Shown piece after piece: positions 52,121-60,845 of a DNA stretch of 64,000 nucleotides. Numbering within the stretch: the stretch's first letter is position 1; each line of letters begins with the position of its first letter. Source of the stretch: Streptomyces sp. S465 (GTDB lineage: Bacteria > Actinomycetota > Actinomycetes > Streptomycetales > Streptomycetaceae); assembly GCF_026898115.1 (NCBI RefSeq), contig NZ_CP114036.1, forward strand, positions 8,550,001 to 8,614,000, in the 5' to 3' direction. The notes under the pieces were generated by a model. The model made no database searches and was not told the DNA's origin. It saw only the letters and a list, made by a program, of their open reading frames with translations. A program made the position numbers and the translations under genes.

Positions 52121-53002
52121 GTGACAGAGCTGAAGTACATCAACGCAAATGGACTTGATTTCGGGTATTTCGAAGCGGGTCCGGCCGACGCCCCATTGGC
52201 GCTCTGCTTGCACGGCTTCCCGGACACCGCGCACTCCTGGCGCCATATGCTCCCCGCGCTCGCGGACGCGGGCTACCACGCCGTCGCCCCCTTCCTGCGG
52301 GGCTACGCCCCCACCGGCATTCCCGCCGACGGCGCCTACCAGGCGGGCGCGATCGCCGCGGACGCCAACGCGCTGCACGAGGCGCTCGGCGGCGACGGTG
52401 ACGCCGTGCTCATCGGCCACGACTGGGGCGCGATAGCCGCCTACGGGGCCACCGCGAGCGCCCCCGAGCGCTGGCGGCGCGCCGTCACGATGTCGGTGCC
52501 TCCGCTGGGCGGTGTGCTGGCCGACTTCTTCAACTACGACTACGGCCAGTTCAAGCGCTCCTTCTACATCTTCCTGTTCCAGACGCCGCTGGCCGAGGCC
52601 GGGGCGGCGGCGCACGACATGGCCCTGATCGACGGCCTGTGGCGGGACTGGTCGCCCGGCTACCAGGACGCCGCCGAGGACATCGCGCACGTCAAGGAGA
52701 GCCTGCGGGACCCGGCCCATCTCGCCGCCGCGATCGCCTACTACCGGGCGCTGTTCGACCCGACCCGCCACGTGGCGGCGTACGCGGCCGAGCAGGAGGC
52801 CGTCACCCGGACCGGCGAGACCCCCATCCTCTACCTGCACGGCACCGACGACGGCTGCATCGGCGCCGAGGTGTCCCAGAGGGCCAAGGACCACCTCCCG
52901 GCGGGCTCGCGGATGGAACTGATCGACGGCGCCGGGCACTTCCTCCACCTGGAGCGGCCCGAGCGGATCAACCGCGAGGTGCTGGCCTGGCTCGCCGAGT
53001 GA
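52121..53002 (+). CDS. Alpha/beta-fold hydrolase, epoxide hydrolase-like
   Basis: A 293-residue cytosolic hydrolase. The oxyanion motif is LCLHGFPDTAHSW, the nucleophile elbow VLIGHDWGAIAAYG has Asp instead of Ser, as in epoxide hydrolases and haloalkane dehalogenases, the charge-relay acid is in LHGTDDGCIG, and the base is His in GAGHFLHLE. The cap domain lies at about 130-210 and has Tyr residues (NYDYGQF, YYRALF) that could be the ring-opening pair. Start GTG 52121 rests on the adjacent -10 element. A strong hairpin follows. Confidence 0.85.
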   Translation: MTELKYINANGLDFGYFEAGPADAPLALCLHGFPDTAHSWRHMLPALADAGYHAVAPFLRGYAPTGIPADGAYQAGAIAADANALHEALGGDGDAVLIGHDWGAIAAYGATASAPERWRRAVTMSVPPLGGVLADFFNYDYGQFKRSFYIFLFQTPLAEAGAAAHDMALIDGLWRDWSPGYQDAAEDIAHVKESLRDPAHLAAAIAYYRALFDPTRHVAAYAAEQEAVTRTGETPILYLHGTDDGCIGAEVSQRAKDHLPAGSRMELIDGAGHFLHLERPERINREVLAWLAE

Positions 53003-53073
53003 CCAGGCGGCCCGGCGCGCGGACCTGACCGTCATAACGCGCCTGACCAGGGCCTTCACTTGCGGAACGCGGC

Positions 53074-53128
53074 ACGGCCGCGGCGGTGACCGGGACCGGA
53101 ACGGACCCGGTAGAGCCGCCGCGGCCGT
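53074..53128 (+). terminator. Hairpin terminator after the epoxide-hydrolase-like gene
   Basis: Arms ACGGCCGCGGCGG (53074-53086) and CCGCCGCGGCCGT (53116-53128) are perfect complements, 72 bp beyond the stop; the loop contains a smaller ACCGGG/CCCGGT pairing. Confidence 0.7.
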
Positions 53129-53222
53129 CGCTTTACCGCCGATATACCGCCGCTGATCCGCCCTCTTCCATGCTGGACGCATCGCTACAGCCGCCCGGTC
53201 GGGACGCGTCTGGAGAGGGCCT

Positions 53223-53549
53223 GTGAACGTCGACCAGCAGCATCAGCCACATACCGGGGACGAACCCCTCTACGCCTGGCACACCTTCCAGCTCTGCGGC
53301 GGGGTGGAGGGGTCCGGTCCGAGCGGTACCTGCCGGGCCGAACACACCGCCCGAGCCTGCCTCGAAGCGGCACTCCAGGCCGCCGCGGCCCACTCCGGCG
53401 ACGCGTACTCCTGGGGGCAGCTCAGCCGGGTGTCGGCGGATGTCGACCTGCCCTTCCACCTGTGGGCCCGGGACCCGGTCGCCTGGGCCGAACCGGGGCC
53501 CAGCGCCACGGTCACCTGGCGTCCGGGCGCGGCGCCGCGTCCACAGTGA
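53223..53549 (+). CDS. Small hypothetical protein
   Basis: A 108-residue soluble protein with no signal or membrane segment. Features are LYAWHTFQLCGGVEGSGPSG, Cys residues at about 25, 37 and 46, and an Ala-rich helix. GGAGAGG stands before GTG 53223, and the codon bias is good. I recognise no family. It precedes the methyltransferase gene by 52 bp and may be cotranscribed. Confidence 0.65.
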   Translation: MNVDQQHQPHTGDEPLYAWHTFQLCGGVEGSGPSGTCRAEHTARACLEAALQAAAAHSGDAYSWGQLSRVSADVDLPFHLWARDPVAWAEPGPSATVTWRPGAAPRPQ

Positions 53550-53601
53550 CCCGGAACCGTCCGCGGTGAGGCGAGGCAGTGCTATCGGTAGGGGAATCAC
53601 G

Positions 53602-54435
53602 ATGAAGAGCAGCGGGCCCGGCATAGGGCTCAGGACAAGGGAGTGGCGGCCGTCCGACCACGGCCGGCTCGCGGTCAGCAAGGCGAATCCGGCCCGGGTC
53701 TACAACTATCTGGTCGGTGGTAAGGACAATTACCTCGCCGATTACGAACAGGCCCAGCGTTTTCTCGGGGTCGCCCCGGAGATCCGCGACACCGCCCTCT
53801 CGAATCGGCGATTTCTGCACCGTGCCGTCCGTCATCTCGCCGCCAGTGGCATCAGCCAATTCCTGGATATCGGTGCGGGATTGCCGGCGAACCCGAATGT
53901 CCATGAGATCGCCCAGGCCGTGAATCCCCGGGCCCGGGTGGTCTACGCCGACAACGACCCCATCGTCGCCAGCCACGGCCAGGCCCGTCTCTCCGTCTCC
54001 GGCACCACCATGGTCAGGGCCGATATCCGCTCGCCCGACGACCTCCTGGGCCATGAGGAGCTGCGCCGGCTGCTCGACCCCACGCAGCCGGTCGCGATCC
54101 TGCTCACGCTCGTCCTCGAATACCTCGAGGACCTGGAGGACCCCGTCGGCATCGTCCGCCGGCTCATGGACTGGGCCGCACCGGGCAGCTGTCTGGTCCT
54201 GTCCCACTCCACCGGTGACTTCACCCTCGACCACGACCGGGAGTGGGAGGTCATCAGCTTCGAGGGACCGGTCTCCCTGGTCTCCCGCGACCGTGCCCAG
54301 ATCATGGAGTTCTTCACCGGCCTCGAACCGCTCGCCCCGGGCCTGGTGCAACTGTCCTCCTGGCGTCCGGGCATCGGCGCCGCGCACGACCCCAGCCGGA
54401 TCTGGGCCTACGGCGGGGTGGCCCGCAAGCCGTAA
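53602..54435 (+). CDS. S-adenosylmethionine-dependent methyltransferase, DUF574 family
   Basis: A 277-residue member of the actinomycete-specific S-adenosyl methyltransferase family. Typical blocks are NPARVYNYLVGGKDNYLADY near residue 30, then FLDIGAGLPANPNVHEIAQ (AdoMet site), VVYADNDPIVASHGQA and LVLSHSTGDF. The families' substrates are unknown; many copies exist per Streptomyces genome. AGGGGA precedes ATG 53602. Base composition is slightly less GC-rich in its first third than in neighbouring genes. Confidence 0.9.
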   Translation: MKSSGPGIGLRTREWRPSDHGRLAVSKANPARVYNYLVGGKDNYLADYEQAQRFLGVAPEIRDTALSNRRFLHRAVRHLAASGISQFLDIGAGLPANPNVHEIAQAVNPRARVVYADNDPIVASHGQARLSVSGTTMVRADIRSPDDLLGHEELRRLLDPTQPVAILLTLVLEYLEDLEDPVGIVRRLMDWAAPGSCLVLSHSTGDFTLDHDREWEVISFEGPVSLVSRDRAQIMEFFTGLEPLAPGLVQLSSWRPGIGAAHDPSRIWAYGGVARKP

Positions 54436-54522
54436 CCCCGCCTTTCGCGCGCATGACGCCCGTGACCGGCCCCCACGGCCCACGACCGACGTCCGCCCCG
54501 GCCGCCCGGTGACCCCAGCGGG

Positions 54523-57309
54523 TCACTCGCGCGGACCGGGGCCGATCTGCAGGGTCATACAGGCGGGGAAGAGCCCGCTCCAGGTGTGCCCGCGCCAGCT
54601 CTCGTACGTGCCGCGGCGCTTCCACACGGGCAGGGCCTGGTCCATATGGGCCCGGCCCTCATCGAACCTGCCCTGCTCCATATAGGTGATCCCGATCTCG
54701 TACAGGGCGAAGCCCTCGTGGTGGATGTTGCCCGTGCGGCGGGCGTACTCCAGGCTCTCCTTGAAACAGGTCAGGGCGTCCTCGGGGCGGCCCAGGCCCC
54801 GGTGAGCCCGGCCGAGGTTGCCCAGGCCGATCACCTCGGCCGGCAGGTCCCCGGCCGCGCGGGCGAGGGCCAGCTGCCGCTCCTGCACCATGATGGCCTC
54901 CTCGAACAGGCTCAGCTCGCACAGCGCGTCCGCGAGATTGCACAGGGAGCGCAACTCGCCCGCCACGTGGCCCAGTGCGCGCCAGAGCTCCAGCGCCGAC
55001 TCCAGGCAGACCCGTACCTCGTCATAGCTGTGCTGGAGCCAGTACGCGGCGGAGAGGCCGTCCAGCGCCCATGCCTCGCTCTCCAGGTCGTCCAGGCGGC
55101 GGGCGATCTCGATGGCCAGCTCGTTGACCGCCTGGAGATCCTGGGCGTGGGCCCGGGGGAAGAGGAACCACTGGAGCGCCCGCGCCAGCGCCAGCCCGAG
55201 GCGTGCGATCGCCTCGGGCTGGGCGGGCTCGGCCGCGTGGGCGACGGCGGCCAGCAGATTGGGGAGTTCGCTCCGCAGCCAGCCCTCGGCCTCGTCGTGG
55301 CCGGTCAGCGGGACCGCCGGGCCCGCGACGGGATGCCGGGGCCAGGGGCGGAGCGGGTCGAGCAGGGTGACCGCCTGCTGGGCGGTGGCCGCATAGCAGG
55401 ACAGCGCCCGCTCCAGCGCCGCCGTGCGCTCCGCCTCGGACTCCTCCTGCTCGGCCTGTTCCAAGGCGAACAGCCGCAGCAGGTCGTGCATGTGGTAGCG
55501 GACCGAGTCCCGGCTCTCCAGGAGCTGGGCGTCGACCAGCCGCTCCAGCGCGTTCTCGGTGCGGTCGGCGGGCAGGTCCAGCAGCGCGGCGGCCACCGGC
55601 AGGCTCACATCATGGCCGTGCACCACGCTGAGCAGCCGGAAGGCGCGCACCGCGTCCGCGTCGTCGGAGCGCCGGCCGAGCCGGAATCCCTCGTAGCTGA
55701 CCTGGAAGCTGATACGGACGGCGAGATCGCCGAAGCGCAGCTCGTCCAGCCGGCCGCGGGCGTCGGTCAGCTTGGTCACGAGGGTGCGCAGCGGCCACGC
55801 GGGCCGGGCGGCCAGCCGGGCGCCGGCGATCCGCAGCGCCAGCGGCAGCCCGCCGCACAGCCGGGTGATCTGCTCCGCCTCGGCGGGCTCGGCCCGCACC
55901 CGCTCCGCGCCCACCACCCGCTCCAGCAGCGCCACCGCCTGGTCCTGGGGGAGTACGTCCAGGTGCAGATGGGTGGCCCCCTCCAGAGTGGTCAGCATCT
56001 CGCGGCTGGTGACCAGCGCGGCACAGCCCGGCCCGGCGGGGATCAGCGGCCGCACCTGGTCCACGCTCTTGGCGTTGTCGAGGATCACCAGCAGTCTGCG
56101 GCCCGCCGCCAGCGAACGGAACTGCGCGGACGCCTCGTCGGGGTCGCTCGGCACGTTCGAGCCGTCCACGCCGAGGGCGCGCAGGAACCGGCCGAGCACC
56201 TCGCCGGGTTCCAGGGCCGACTGCCCGGCGGTGGCCCCGTACAGATCCACATAGAGCTGGCCGTCGGGGAAGCGGTCGGCCAGCTGGTGCCCGGCATGGA
56301 TGGCCAGGGCCGACTTGCCGACCCCGCCGGTGCCGTCGATGGCCGCGAGCATCACCGACCGTCCGCCCGCGCCCTCGTCCGCCTCCGGGTCCCCGCCGGC
56401 GTGCAGCAGCGCCTCGATCACCGCGACCTCGCCGTGCCGGCCGGTGAACGCGGGGCTGGCGGGCGGCAGTTGGCGCGGGCCCCGGGGGGCCTTGCGCGGG
56501 GGTGCGGCGGGAACGGGCCGGTCCTCCTGCGGGGCGGGCGCCGTCAGCAGTGAGGCGTCGGCGTTCAGGATCCGCTCGTGGAGCCGGCGCAGCGGCGGGG
56601 TCGGCTCGACCCCCAGCTCCTCGCTCAGCAGCCGGCGCAGATCGCGGTAGGCGGCCAGGGCGTCGGCCTGCCGGCCGGACCGGTACAGGGCCAGCATCAG
56701 CCGTCCGCGCAGCTCCTCCCGGAACGGATGCTCGGCGGTCAGCGCCTCCAGCTCACCCAGGACGGCCGTATGCCGCCCGCAGCGCAGGTCCGCCTCGATC
56801 CGGGCGTCCACGGCCCGCACCCGGCACTCCTGGAGCCGGGTGGCCTCCGCCGCCACCGCCGGGGTCGGGGGCACATCGGCGAACGGGGCGCCGCGCCACA
56901 TCGCCAGCGCCTCGCGCAGCCGCTCGGCGGCGGCCTCGGGCGCCTCCCGGTCCAGGCACCGCCGCCCCTCCTCGACCAGCTGCTCGAAGCGGTGGGCGTC
57001 GAACTCGGCGGCCTCCACGGACAGCCGGTAGCCGTGCGCCTTGTAGCCCTGCTTCTCGGTGACCAGAGTCCGCCCGGACTCGTCGCCCAGGGTCTGGCGG
57101 AGACGGGAGACATAGGTCTGGAGCAGTTTGGTGGCGCTCTGGGGCGCCCGGCCCTCGCCCCAGAGTTCGTCCAGGAGCCGCTCGGTGGACACGGTCTGGT
57201 TGGCGTGGCACAGCAGCACCGCGAGCAGCATCCGCCACTTGGCCGGCCCCAGGGAGGCCCACTCCTCGCCCTTGCGCAGCTCCAGCGGCCCCAGGACCCG
57301 GTATCGCAC
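54523..57309 (-). CDS. AfsR/SARP-family regulator (SARP-NB-ARC-TPR)
   Basis: A 928-residue regulator of the AfsR type. The OmpR-like winged helix (residues 1-95, starting MRYRVLGPLELRKGEEWASL) and the BTAD domain (about 98-245) are followed by a Pro-rich linker, an NB-ARC ATPase (about 275-560; Walker A GTGGVGKSALAIHAGHQL near 330, Walker B RRLLVILDNAKSVD) and TPR repeats to the end (about 700-920). AfsR-type proteins activate secondary-metabolism genes and bind direct repeats. GTG 57309 follows GGAAGG. No biosynthetic cluster lies nearby, so its target is probably distant. Confidence 0.93.
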   Translation of the reverse strand: MRYRVLGPLELRKGEEWASLGPAKWRMLLAVLLCHANQTVSTERLLDELWGEGRAPQSATKLLQTYVSRLRQTLGDESGRTLVTEKQGYKAHGYRLSVEAAEFDAHRFEQLVEEGRRCLDREAPEAAAERLREALAMWRGAPFADVPPTPAVAAEATRLQECRVRAVDARIEADLRCGRHTAVLGELEALTAEHPFREELRGRLMLALYRSGRQADALAAYRDLRRLLSEELGVEPTPPLRRLHERILNADASLLTAPAPQEDRPVPAAPPRKAPRGPRQLPPASPAFTGRHGEVAVIEALLHAGGDPEADEGAGGRSVMLAAIDGTGGVGKSALAIHAGHQLADRFPDGQLYVDLYGATAGQSALEPGEVLGRFLRALGVDGSNVPSDPDEASAQFRSLAAGRRLLVILDNAKSVDQVRPLIPAGPGCAALVTSREMLTTLEGATHLHLDVLPQDQAVALLERVVGAERVRAEPAEAEQITRLCGGLPLALRIAGARLAARPAWPLRTLVTKLTDARGRLDELRFGDLAVRISFQVSYEGFRLGRRSDDADAVRAFRLLSVVHGHDVSLPVAAALLDLPADRTENALERLVDAQLLESRDSVRYHMHDLLRLFALEQAEQEESEAERTAALERALSCYAATAQQAVTLLDPLRPWPRHPVAGPAVPLTGHDEAEGWLRSELPNLLAAVAHAAEPAQPEAIARLGLALARALQWFLFPRAHAQDLQAVNELAIEIARRLDDLESEAWALDGLSAAYWLQHSYDEVRVCLESALELWRALGHVAGELRSLCNLADALCELSLFEEAIMVQERQLALARAAGDLPAEVIGLGNLGRAHRGLGRPEDALTCFKESLEYARRTGNIHHEGFALYEIGITYMEQGRFDEGRAHMDQALPVWKRRGTYESWRGHTWSGLFPACMTLQIGPGPRE

Positions 57310-57472
57310 CCGTCGCCTTCCGTCGGCTCGTCAACTGACCACTCCGCAACGGTTATACCTCCGGTGCGGCCCTGACGCGTATCGTTTCATCCGCGCCGGA
57401 GGTGTCCTCGCCGGGTACGGGCGTGTGGATGACCGGAAAACGCCGCGCCGGGGCCCCGGCGGACAGCGGAGG

Positions 57473-58408
57473 TCAGAACGGCTGGTCGCCCTCGATGGCC
57501 ACGCGTTCGGCGACCCTGCGGTGCGGGGCGTAGTCATTGGCCGCGTAGTGCTGGGTGGCGCGGTTGTCCCAGAACGCCACATCGCCCGGCTGCCAGTGGA
57601 AACGCACCTGGTACTCCGGCACGTGCGCCTGCCGGCACAGGAAGCTCAGCAGCCGGTCGCTCTCCGCCCGCTCCATCCCGGTGATCCGGGTGGTGAAGGA
57701 GGTGTTGACGAACAGCATCCGGCGGCCGGTCTCCGGATGGGTGCGCACGACCGGGTGCTCCACCGGCGGGAACATCTCCTGGAACGGGGCGAGCCGCTCG
57801 GGTCCGTAGAAGCGGGCGAAACCGGGGATGAAGTCGTGGACGGCGGTGGCGCCGTCGATACGGTCCTTCACCTCCGCCGGAAGGTTGTCGTACGCGGCGG
57901 CCATGTCCGCCCACAGGGTGTCCCCGCCCACCGGCGGCACCTCGCGCAGTTGCAGTACGGCGCCGAGCGCGGGCCGGGTCCGGAAGGTGACGTCGGTGTG
58001 CCAGACGTTCTCGAAGGTCGGGGTGGCGCCGGCCCCCTTGTCGAAGCGGACGACATCCGCGCTGGAACCGGCGGCGAGCAGCGGGTTGGTCTCCAACTCG
58101 CCCCAGTGGCGGGCGAATCCGCGCTGCTGCTCCGGGGTGAGGTGCTGGCCGCGGAAGAAGAGCACCTTCCACTCCAGCAGGGCGCGGTTGATCTCCTCGC
58201 GCAGTGCGGGCTCCAGCGGCCGGGAGAGGTCCAGGCCGCGGATCTCGGCGCCGATGACGCGTCCGAGCGGCACCACCTCGAACCTCTCGTACGGCCGCTC
58301 CTCCCACCCTTCGGGCAGCCGGCGCAGAATGCGCGGGCCCTCGTACATCCCGCCCGGCGGGATGTGGGCCTCGCGCAGCGTCGCTGGGGCGGTGTCGACG
58401 ACGGTCAT
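57473..58408 (-). CDS. TauD/TfdA-family Fe(II)/2-oxoglutarate dioxygenase
   Basis: A 311-residue non-haem iron dioxygenase. The Fe ligands are His and Asp in ENVWHTDVTFR and the distal His in WDNRATQHYAAND; the 2-oxoglutarate Arg is in YAPHRRVAERV. TauD releases sulfite from taurine; relatives use alkyl sulfates, herbicides or other acids. LFVNTSFTTRITGM and AFWDNRATQH are close to TauD/alkylsulfatase (AtsK) patterns. GAGGAG precedes ATG 58408. A leaderless small ORF and a hairpin lie upstream, which suggests control by starvation for sulfur; that is inference. Confidence 0.88.
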   Translation of the reverse strand: MTVVDTAPATLREAHIPPGGMYEGPRILRRLPEGWEERPYERFEVVPLGRVIGAEIRGLDLSRPLEPALREEINRALLEWKVLFFRGQHLTPEQQRGFARHWGELETNPLLAAGSSADVVRFDKGAGATPTFENVWHTDVTFRTRPALGAVLQLREVPPVGGDTLWADMAAAYDNLPAEVKDRIDGATAVHDFIPGFARFYGPERLAPFQEMFPPVEHPVVRTHPETGRRMLFVNTSFTTRITGMERAESDRLLSFLCRQAHVPEYQVRFHWQPGDVAFWDNRATQHYAANDYAPHRRVAERVAIEGDQPF

Positions 58409-58443
58409 GGCGTCTCCTCATGCGTGACACGGAAGGGGCGGGC

Positions 58444-58465
58444 GGGAAAAGAGAGGGGTGCCCTC
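58444..58465 (-). terminator. Possible attenuator hairpin before the TauD-like gene
   Basis: Minus-strand GAGGG and CCCTC form a short 5-bp stem with a 3-base loop (58453-58465), followed by TCTTTTCCC (58452-58444). The stem is small, so this is a weak call, but the T run is rare in this genome and lies between the leader ORF and the gene. Confidence 0.35.
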
Positions 58466-58585
58466 GTGCCGCGGGGAACCACGGGAATGTCGTCCGGATC
58501 GTCTGCTGCCCGGATCGTCAGGGGAATGACCGGCGTGGTCTCGGGGGCGCGGGGGCGGTTGGCCGCGGGATGTGCGGAATCCCGG

Positions 58586-58663
58586 TCAGTGGCCCGAGCG
58601 CGTACACCCGGTCCGGTCCGGAACGCGAAGATGTCCCGTCGAGTCGAACCGGTGCCTGATCAT
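58586..58663 (-). CDS. Candidate leaderless leader peptide upstream of the TauD-like gene
   Basis: A 25-residue ORF starting at ATG 58663, 7 bases after a well-formed -10, and stopping 177 bp before the TauD-like gene. The sequence begins MIRHRFDS and ends with one Cys in TGCTRSGH. It does not match the sulfur leader consensus as well as the ORF at 23837-23911, so it may be an unrelated uORF or a chance frame. Its position at the transcription start means ribosomes would probably load on it. Confidence 0.4.
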   Translation of the reverse strand: MIRHRFDSTGHLRVPDRTGCTRSGH

Positions 58664-58670
58664 GAGGGCA

Positions 58671-58700
58671 ATTCTGGGATCTGTCCCGGTGAGCTGTCAA
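58671..58700 (-). promoter_or_regulatory. Promoter for the TauD-like transcription unit
   Basis: Minus-strand TTGACA (58695-58700) and CAGAAT (58671-58676), 18 bp apart: a good vegetative-type promoter. The transcript would begin near 58663-58665, giving an untranslated leader of about 255 nt before the dioxygenase. Confidence 0.65.
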
Positions 58701-58734
58701 CGGTGCGTGTCACCTACGTCCACGGGGTGACTCC

Positions 58735-58953
58735 TTACCCGGTGGCGGAGCCGGACGCCGGACGGGACGGACCGCCCAGGGCGGTGCGGGCGCGCTCGAC
58801 CAGGGCCCGGCCGGCCGGACCGCTCGGGCCGTCCGCCCGCCAGGCGAACACCAGCCGCCCCCGCAGGGCCGGCCGGTCGATGAGGACCGGCCGCAGCCGG
58901 TCCGCGCGCCTCGGCGAACGCGCCGGGCAGGATCGCCGCAGGCGCACGCCCCG
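58735..58953 (-). pseudogene. LysR-family regulator remnant (C-terminal fragment with frameshift)
   Basis: Reading leftward, one frame gives APAAILPGAFAEA and a shifted frame continues RADRLRPVLIDRPALRGRL, then LVFAWRADGPSGPAGRAL and a stop at 58735. Joined, this is the usual end of a LysR substrate-binding domain (GxGxAILP...LRPVL...GRLVxAWR...SPAGRAL). The frameshift falls near 58905-58915, and everything upstream of it in the gene, including the DNA-binding domain, is missing. Beyond 58953 the sequence belongs to another gene remnant. Confidence 0.7.
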
Positions 58954-58956
58954 GGC

Positions 58957-59133
58957 CCGTTCCGGACCGAGGAGGCGCTGCCGACCGTCCGCTACGGCGA
59001 TCTGGCCCTCACCTCGACCCGCCCCGCCGACCACACCGGCGGCCGGGTGCAGGTGGCCCGCCGGCAGCCGGACGGCACCTGGCTGCGCATCATGGACCGC
59101 CCCGAGATCCGTCCCGAGCCCGGGGCCGAGTGA
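58957..59133 (+). pseudogene. SnoaL/NTF2-like protein remnant (C-terminal fragment)
   Basis: An open frame without start codon gives FRTEEALPTVRYGDLALTST, then RPADHTGGRVQVARRQPDG, TWLRIMDRPEI and a stop at 59131. This is the characteristic second half of a SnoaL-like (YybH/DUF4440) domain: the paired beta strands and the WLRIMDRPE end. The first half of about 70 residues is absent, replaced abruptly by the LysR remnant on the other strand. Confidence 0.65.
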
Positions 59134-59330
59134 GGGCCGTGCCCATCGGGGCCGGGACCGGCGGACCGGACCAGGACGGTGCGGTCCGTCCGGTGGGCCG
59201 GGCACCGGTGGGCCGGGCGCCAGCGCTGGCGGCCGCCTGACACCGCGCCTAGCGTGGACAGCAGGCAGCGGTCTCGCGAGACGGTCCGACGCGACGAGTG
59301 CCGGACCGTTCCTGGCGCGGGAGGTCGGGA

Positions 59331-60473
59331 ATGGACTCCGTCTCCTTCCTTCTGGTCGCCGTCATCCTCACGGCACTGGCCTTCGACTTCACCAACGGTT
59401 TCCACGACACGGCCAACTCGATGGCCACGTCCATCGCCACGGGGGCGCTGTCGCCCCGGATCGCGGTCGCCGTCGCCGCGGTGCTCAATCTGGCGGGGGC
59501 CTTCCTCTCCACGGAAGTGGCCGAGACGATCTCCAACGGCATCGTCGACGACGTCCGGGTCTCCCCGGTCATGATCTTCGCGGGCCTGGTCGGGGCGATT
59601 CTGTGGAATCTGGTCACCTGGTTCGCCGGGCTGCCGTCGAGTTCCTCGCACGCCCTGTTCGGCGGGCTGATCGGCGCGGTGTGGGTGGGCGCGGGGGGCT
59701 CCGCGGTGCGCTTCCCCGCGATCGTCGAGAAGATCGTGGTGCCGGGGCTCGCCTCGCCGGTGGTGGCCTGTGTGGTGGCCGTGGCGGCGACCTATCTCGC
59801 CTATGTGATCACCCGCCGGGCGGCCGCCCATGCGGCGCGGAAGGGCTTCCGCGCCGGCCAGGTGGGGTCCGCCTCGCTGGTGGCCCTCGCCCACGGCACC
59901 AACGACGCGCAGAAGACGATGGGCGTCATCACCCTCACCCTCATCTCCGGCGGTGTGCTCGGCCACGGCGCGGGGCCGCCGTGGTGGGTGGTGCTCAGCG
60001 CGGGCCTGGCGATCTCGCTCGGCACCTATGCCGGAGGGTGGCGGATCATCCGGACCATGGGGAGGGGCCTGACCGACATCCAGCCCCCGCAGGGCTTCGC
60101 AGCCGAGACCAGCGCGACCGCGGTGATCCTGGCCTCGTCGCATCTGGGCTTCGCGCTGTCCACCACCCAGGTGTGCACGGGCAGCATCCTGGGGGCCGGG
60201 CTCGGCCGGAGGCTGGCCCAGGTGCGCTGGGGGATCGCCGGGCGGATCGCCGTGTCCTGGCTGCTGACCCTGCCCGCGGCGGCGGCCGTGGGCGGAGTCG
60301 CGGCCTGGGTGGCGGGCCGGGGCAACGCCGGGGTGGCCCTGGTGGCGGGCGTCGCCGTGGCGGCGGCGGTGGGCTTCTTCGTCCTCGCCCGCCGCCGCCC
60401 GGTGAACCCGGACAACGTCAACGCGCCGCGACTCCCCGAGCGGGCCGAGCGCTCCCTGGGCACGACCGCCTGA
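59331..60473 (+). CDS. pit: Inorganic phosphate transporter, Pit family
   Basis: A 380-residue metal-phosphate/proton symporter. The two PiT signature repeats are visible: FDFTNGFHDTANSMATSIATGAL near residue 18 (GFHDTANS) and ALAHGTNDAQKTMGV near 190 (AHGTNDA). About ten helices and LPSSSSHALFGGLIGA, conserved in the family, are present. GGGAGG lies 6-12 bases before ATG 59331. Upstream is a perfect palindrome GTCTCGCGAGAC (59271-59282), but I see no PHO-box repeats, so PhoP control is not evident. It is followed by a small membrane gene. Confidence 0.92.
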   Translation: MDSVSFLLVAVILTALAFDFTNGFHDTANSMATSIATGALSPRIAVAVAAVLNLAGAFLSTEVAETISNGIVDDVRVSPVMIFAGLVGAILWNLVTWFAGLPSSSSHALFGGLIGAVWVGAGGSAVRFPAIVEKIVVPGLASPVVACVVAVAATYLAYVITRRAAAHAARKGFRAGQVGSASLVALAHGTNDAQKTMGVITLTLISGGVLGHGAGPPWWVVLSAGLAISLGTYAGGWRIIRTMGRGLTDIQPPQGFAAETSATAVILASSHLGFALSTTQVCTGSILGAGLGRRLAQVRWGIAGRIAVSWLLTLPAAAAVGGVAAWVAGRGNAGVALVAGVAVAAAVGFFVLARRRPVNPDNVNAPRLPERAERSLGTTA

Positions 60474-60527
60474 GCGCACGACCGGACCGCTTGAGCCCGG
60501 ACCGACCGCCGTGAGGAGCTGAACCGC

Positions 60528-60767
60528 ATGGGCACCACTTGGGGCACGATCGGCGGGGTCTTCGGGGTCAGCCTCGGGGTCACCGTCCTGGTAGTCGTGA
60601 TGTTCTCCCTCGGCGTCGCCGCCTGGGCCCGCTCCGGTGGCGGCGCACCGCGCCACGGCGCACACCGCGGCCGTTCGGAGCGAGTGGCGGCGGCCGCGGC
60701 GGTGGCGTGTTTCGCCGCGTGTCTGGCGACCGCCGCCTATGGCATCGACCTGATCGTTCCGGGCTGA
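60528..60767 (+). CDS. Small two-helix membrane protein downstream of pit
   Basis: A 79-residue protein with helices at about 7-33 (GVFGVSLGVTVLVVVMFSLG) and 55-77 (AAAAAVACFAACLATAAYGI), joined by a basic loop GAHRGRSER. GAGGAG precedes ATG 60528. It lies 54 bp after pit on the same strand and shares its terminator, so it may be an accessory subunit; no function is known to me. Confidence 0.78.
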   Translation: MGTTWGTIGGVFGVSLGVTVLVVVMFSLGVAAWARSGGGAPRHGAHRGRSERVAAAAAVACFAACLATAAYGIDLIVPG

Positions 60768-60794
60768 GCCCGCTTGCGACAATGGATCCCTGCC

Positions 60795-60820
60795 GAGCAC
60801 CGCCGCGGACCGCGGTGCTC
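60795..60820 (+). terminator. Intrinsic terminator after the pit operon
   Basis: GAGCACCGC (60795-60803) and GCGGTGCTC (60812-60820) form a perfect 9-bp stem, followed by TTGTCCT, 27 bp beyond the stop of the small membrane gene. Confidence 0.75.
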
Positions 60821-60845
60821 TTGTCCTCCCGGGAGAGCGCGCACG

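Noticed and set aside
54523..58408. AfsR-type regulator and dioxygenase as part of a secondary-metabolite cluster
   Set aside because: No synthase, tailoring set or self-resistance gene accompanies them in the window; a regulator alone does not make a cluster.
59271..59282. GTCTCGCGAGAC as a PHO box upstream of pit
   Set aside because: It is a 12-bp palindrome, not the direct repeats of a PhoP box; no GTTCACC-type repeats were found.
57128..60514. A 1128-codon open frame on the plus strand spanning tauD to pit
   Set aside because: It crosses several real genes in the wrong frame or strand; the translation has no recognisable domain.
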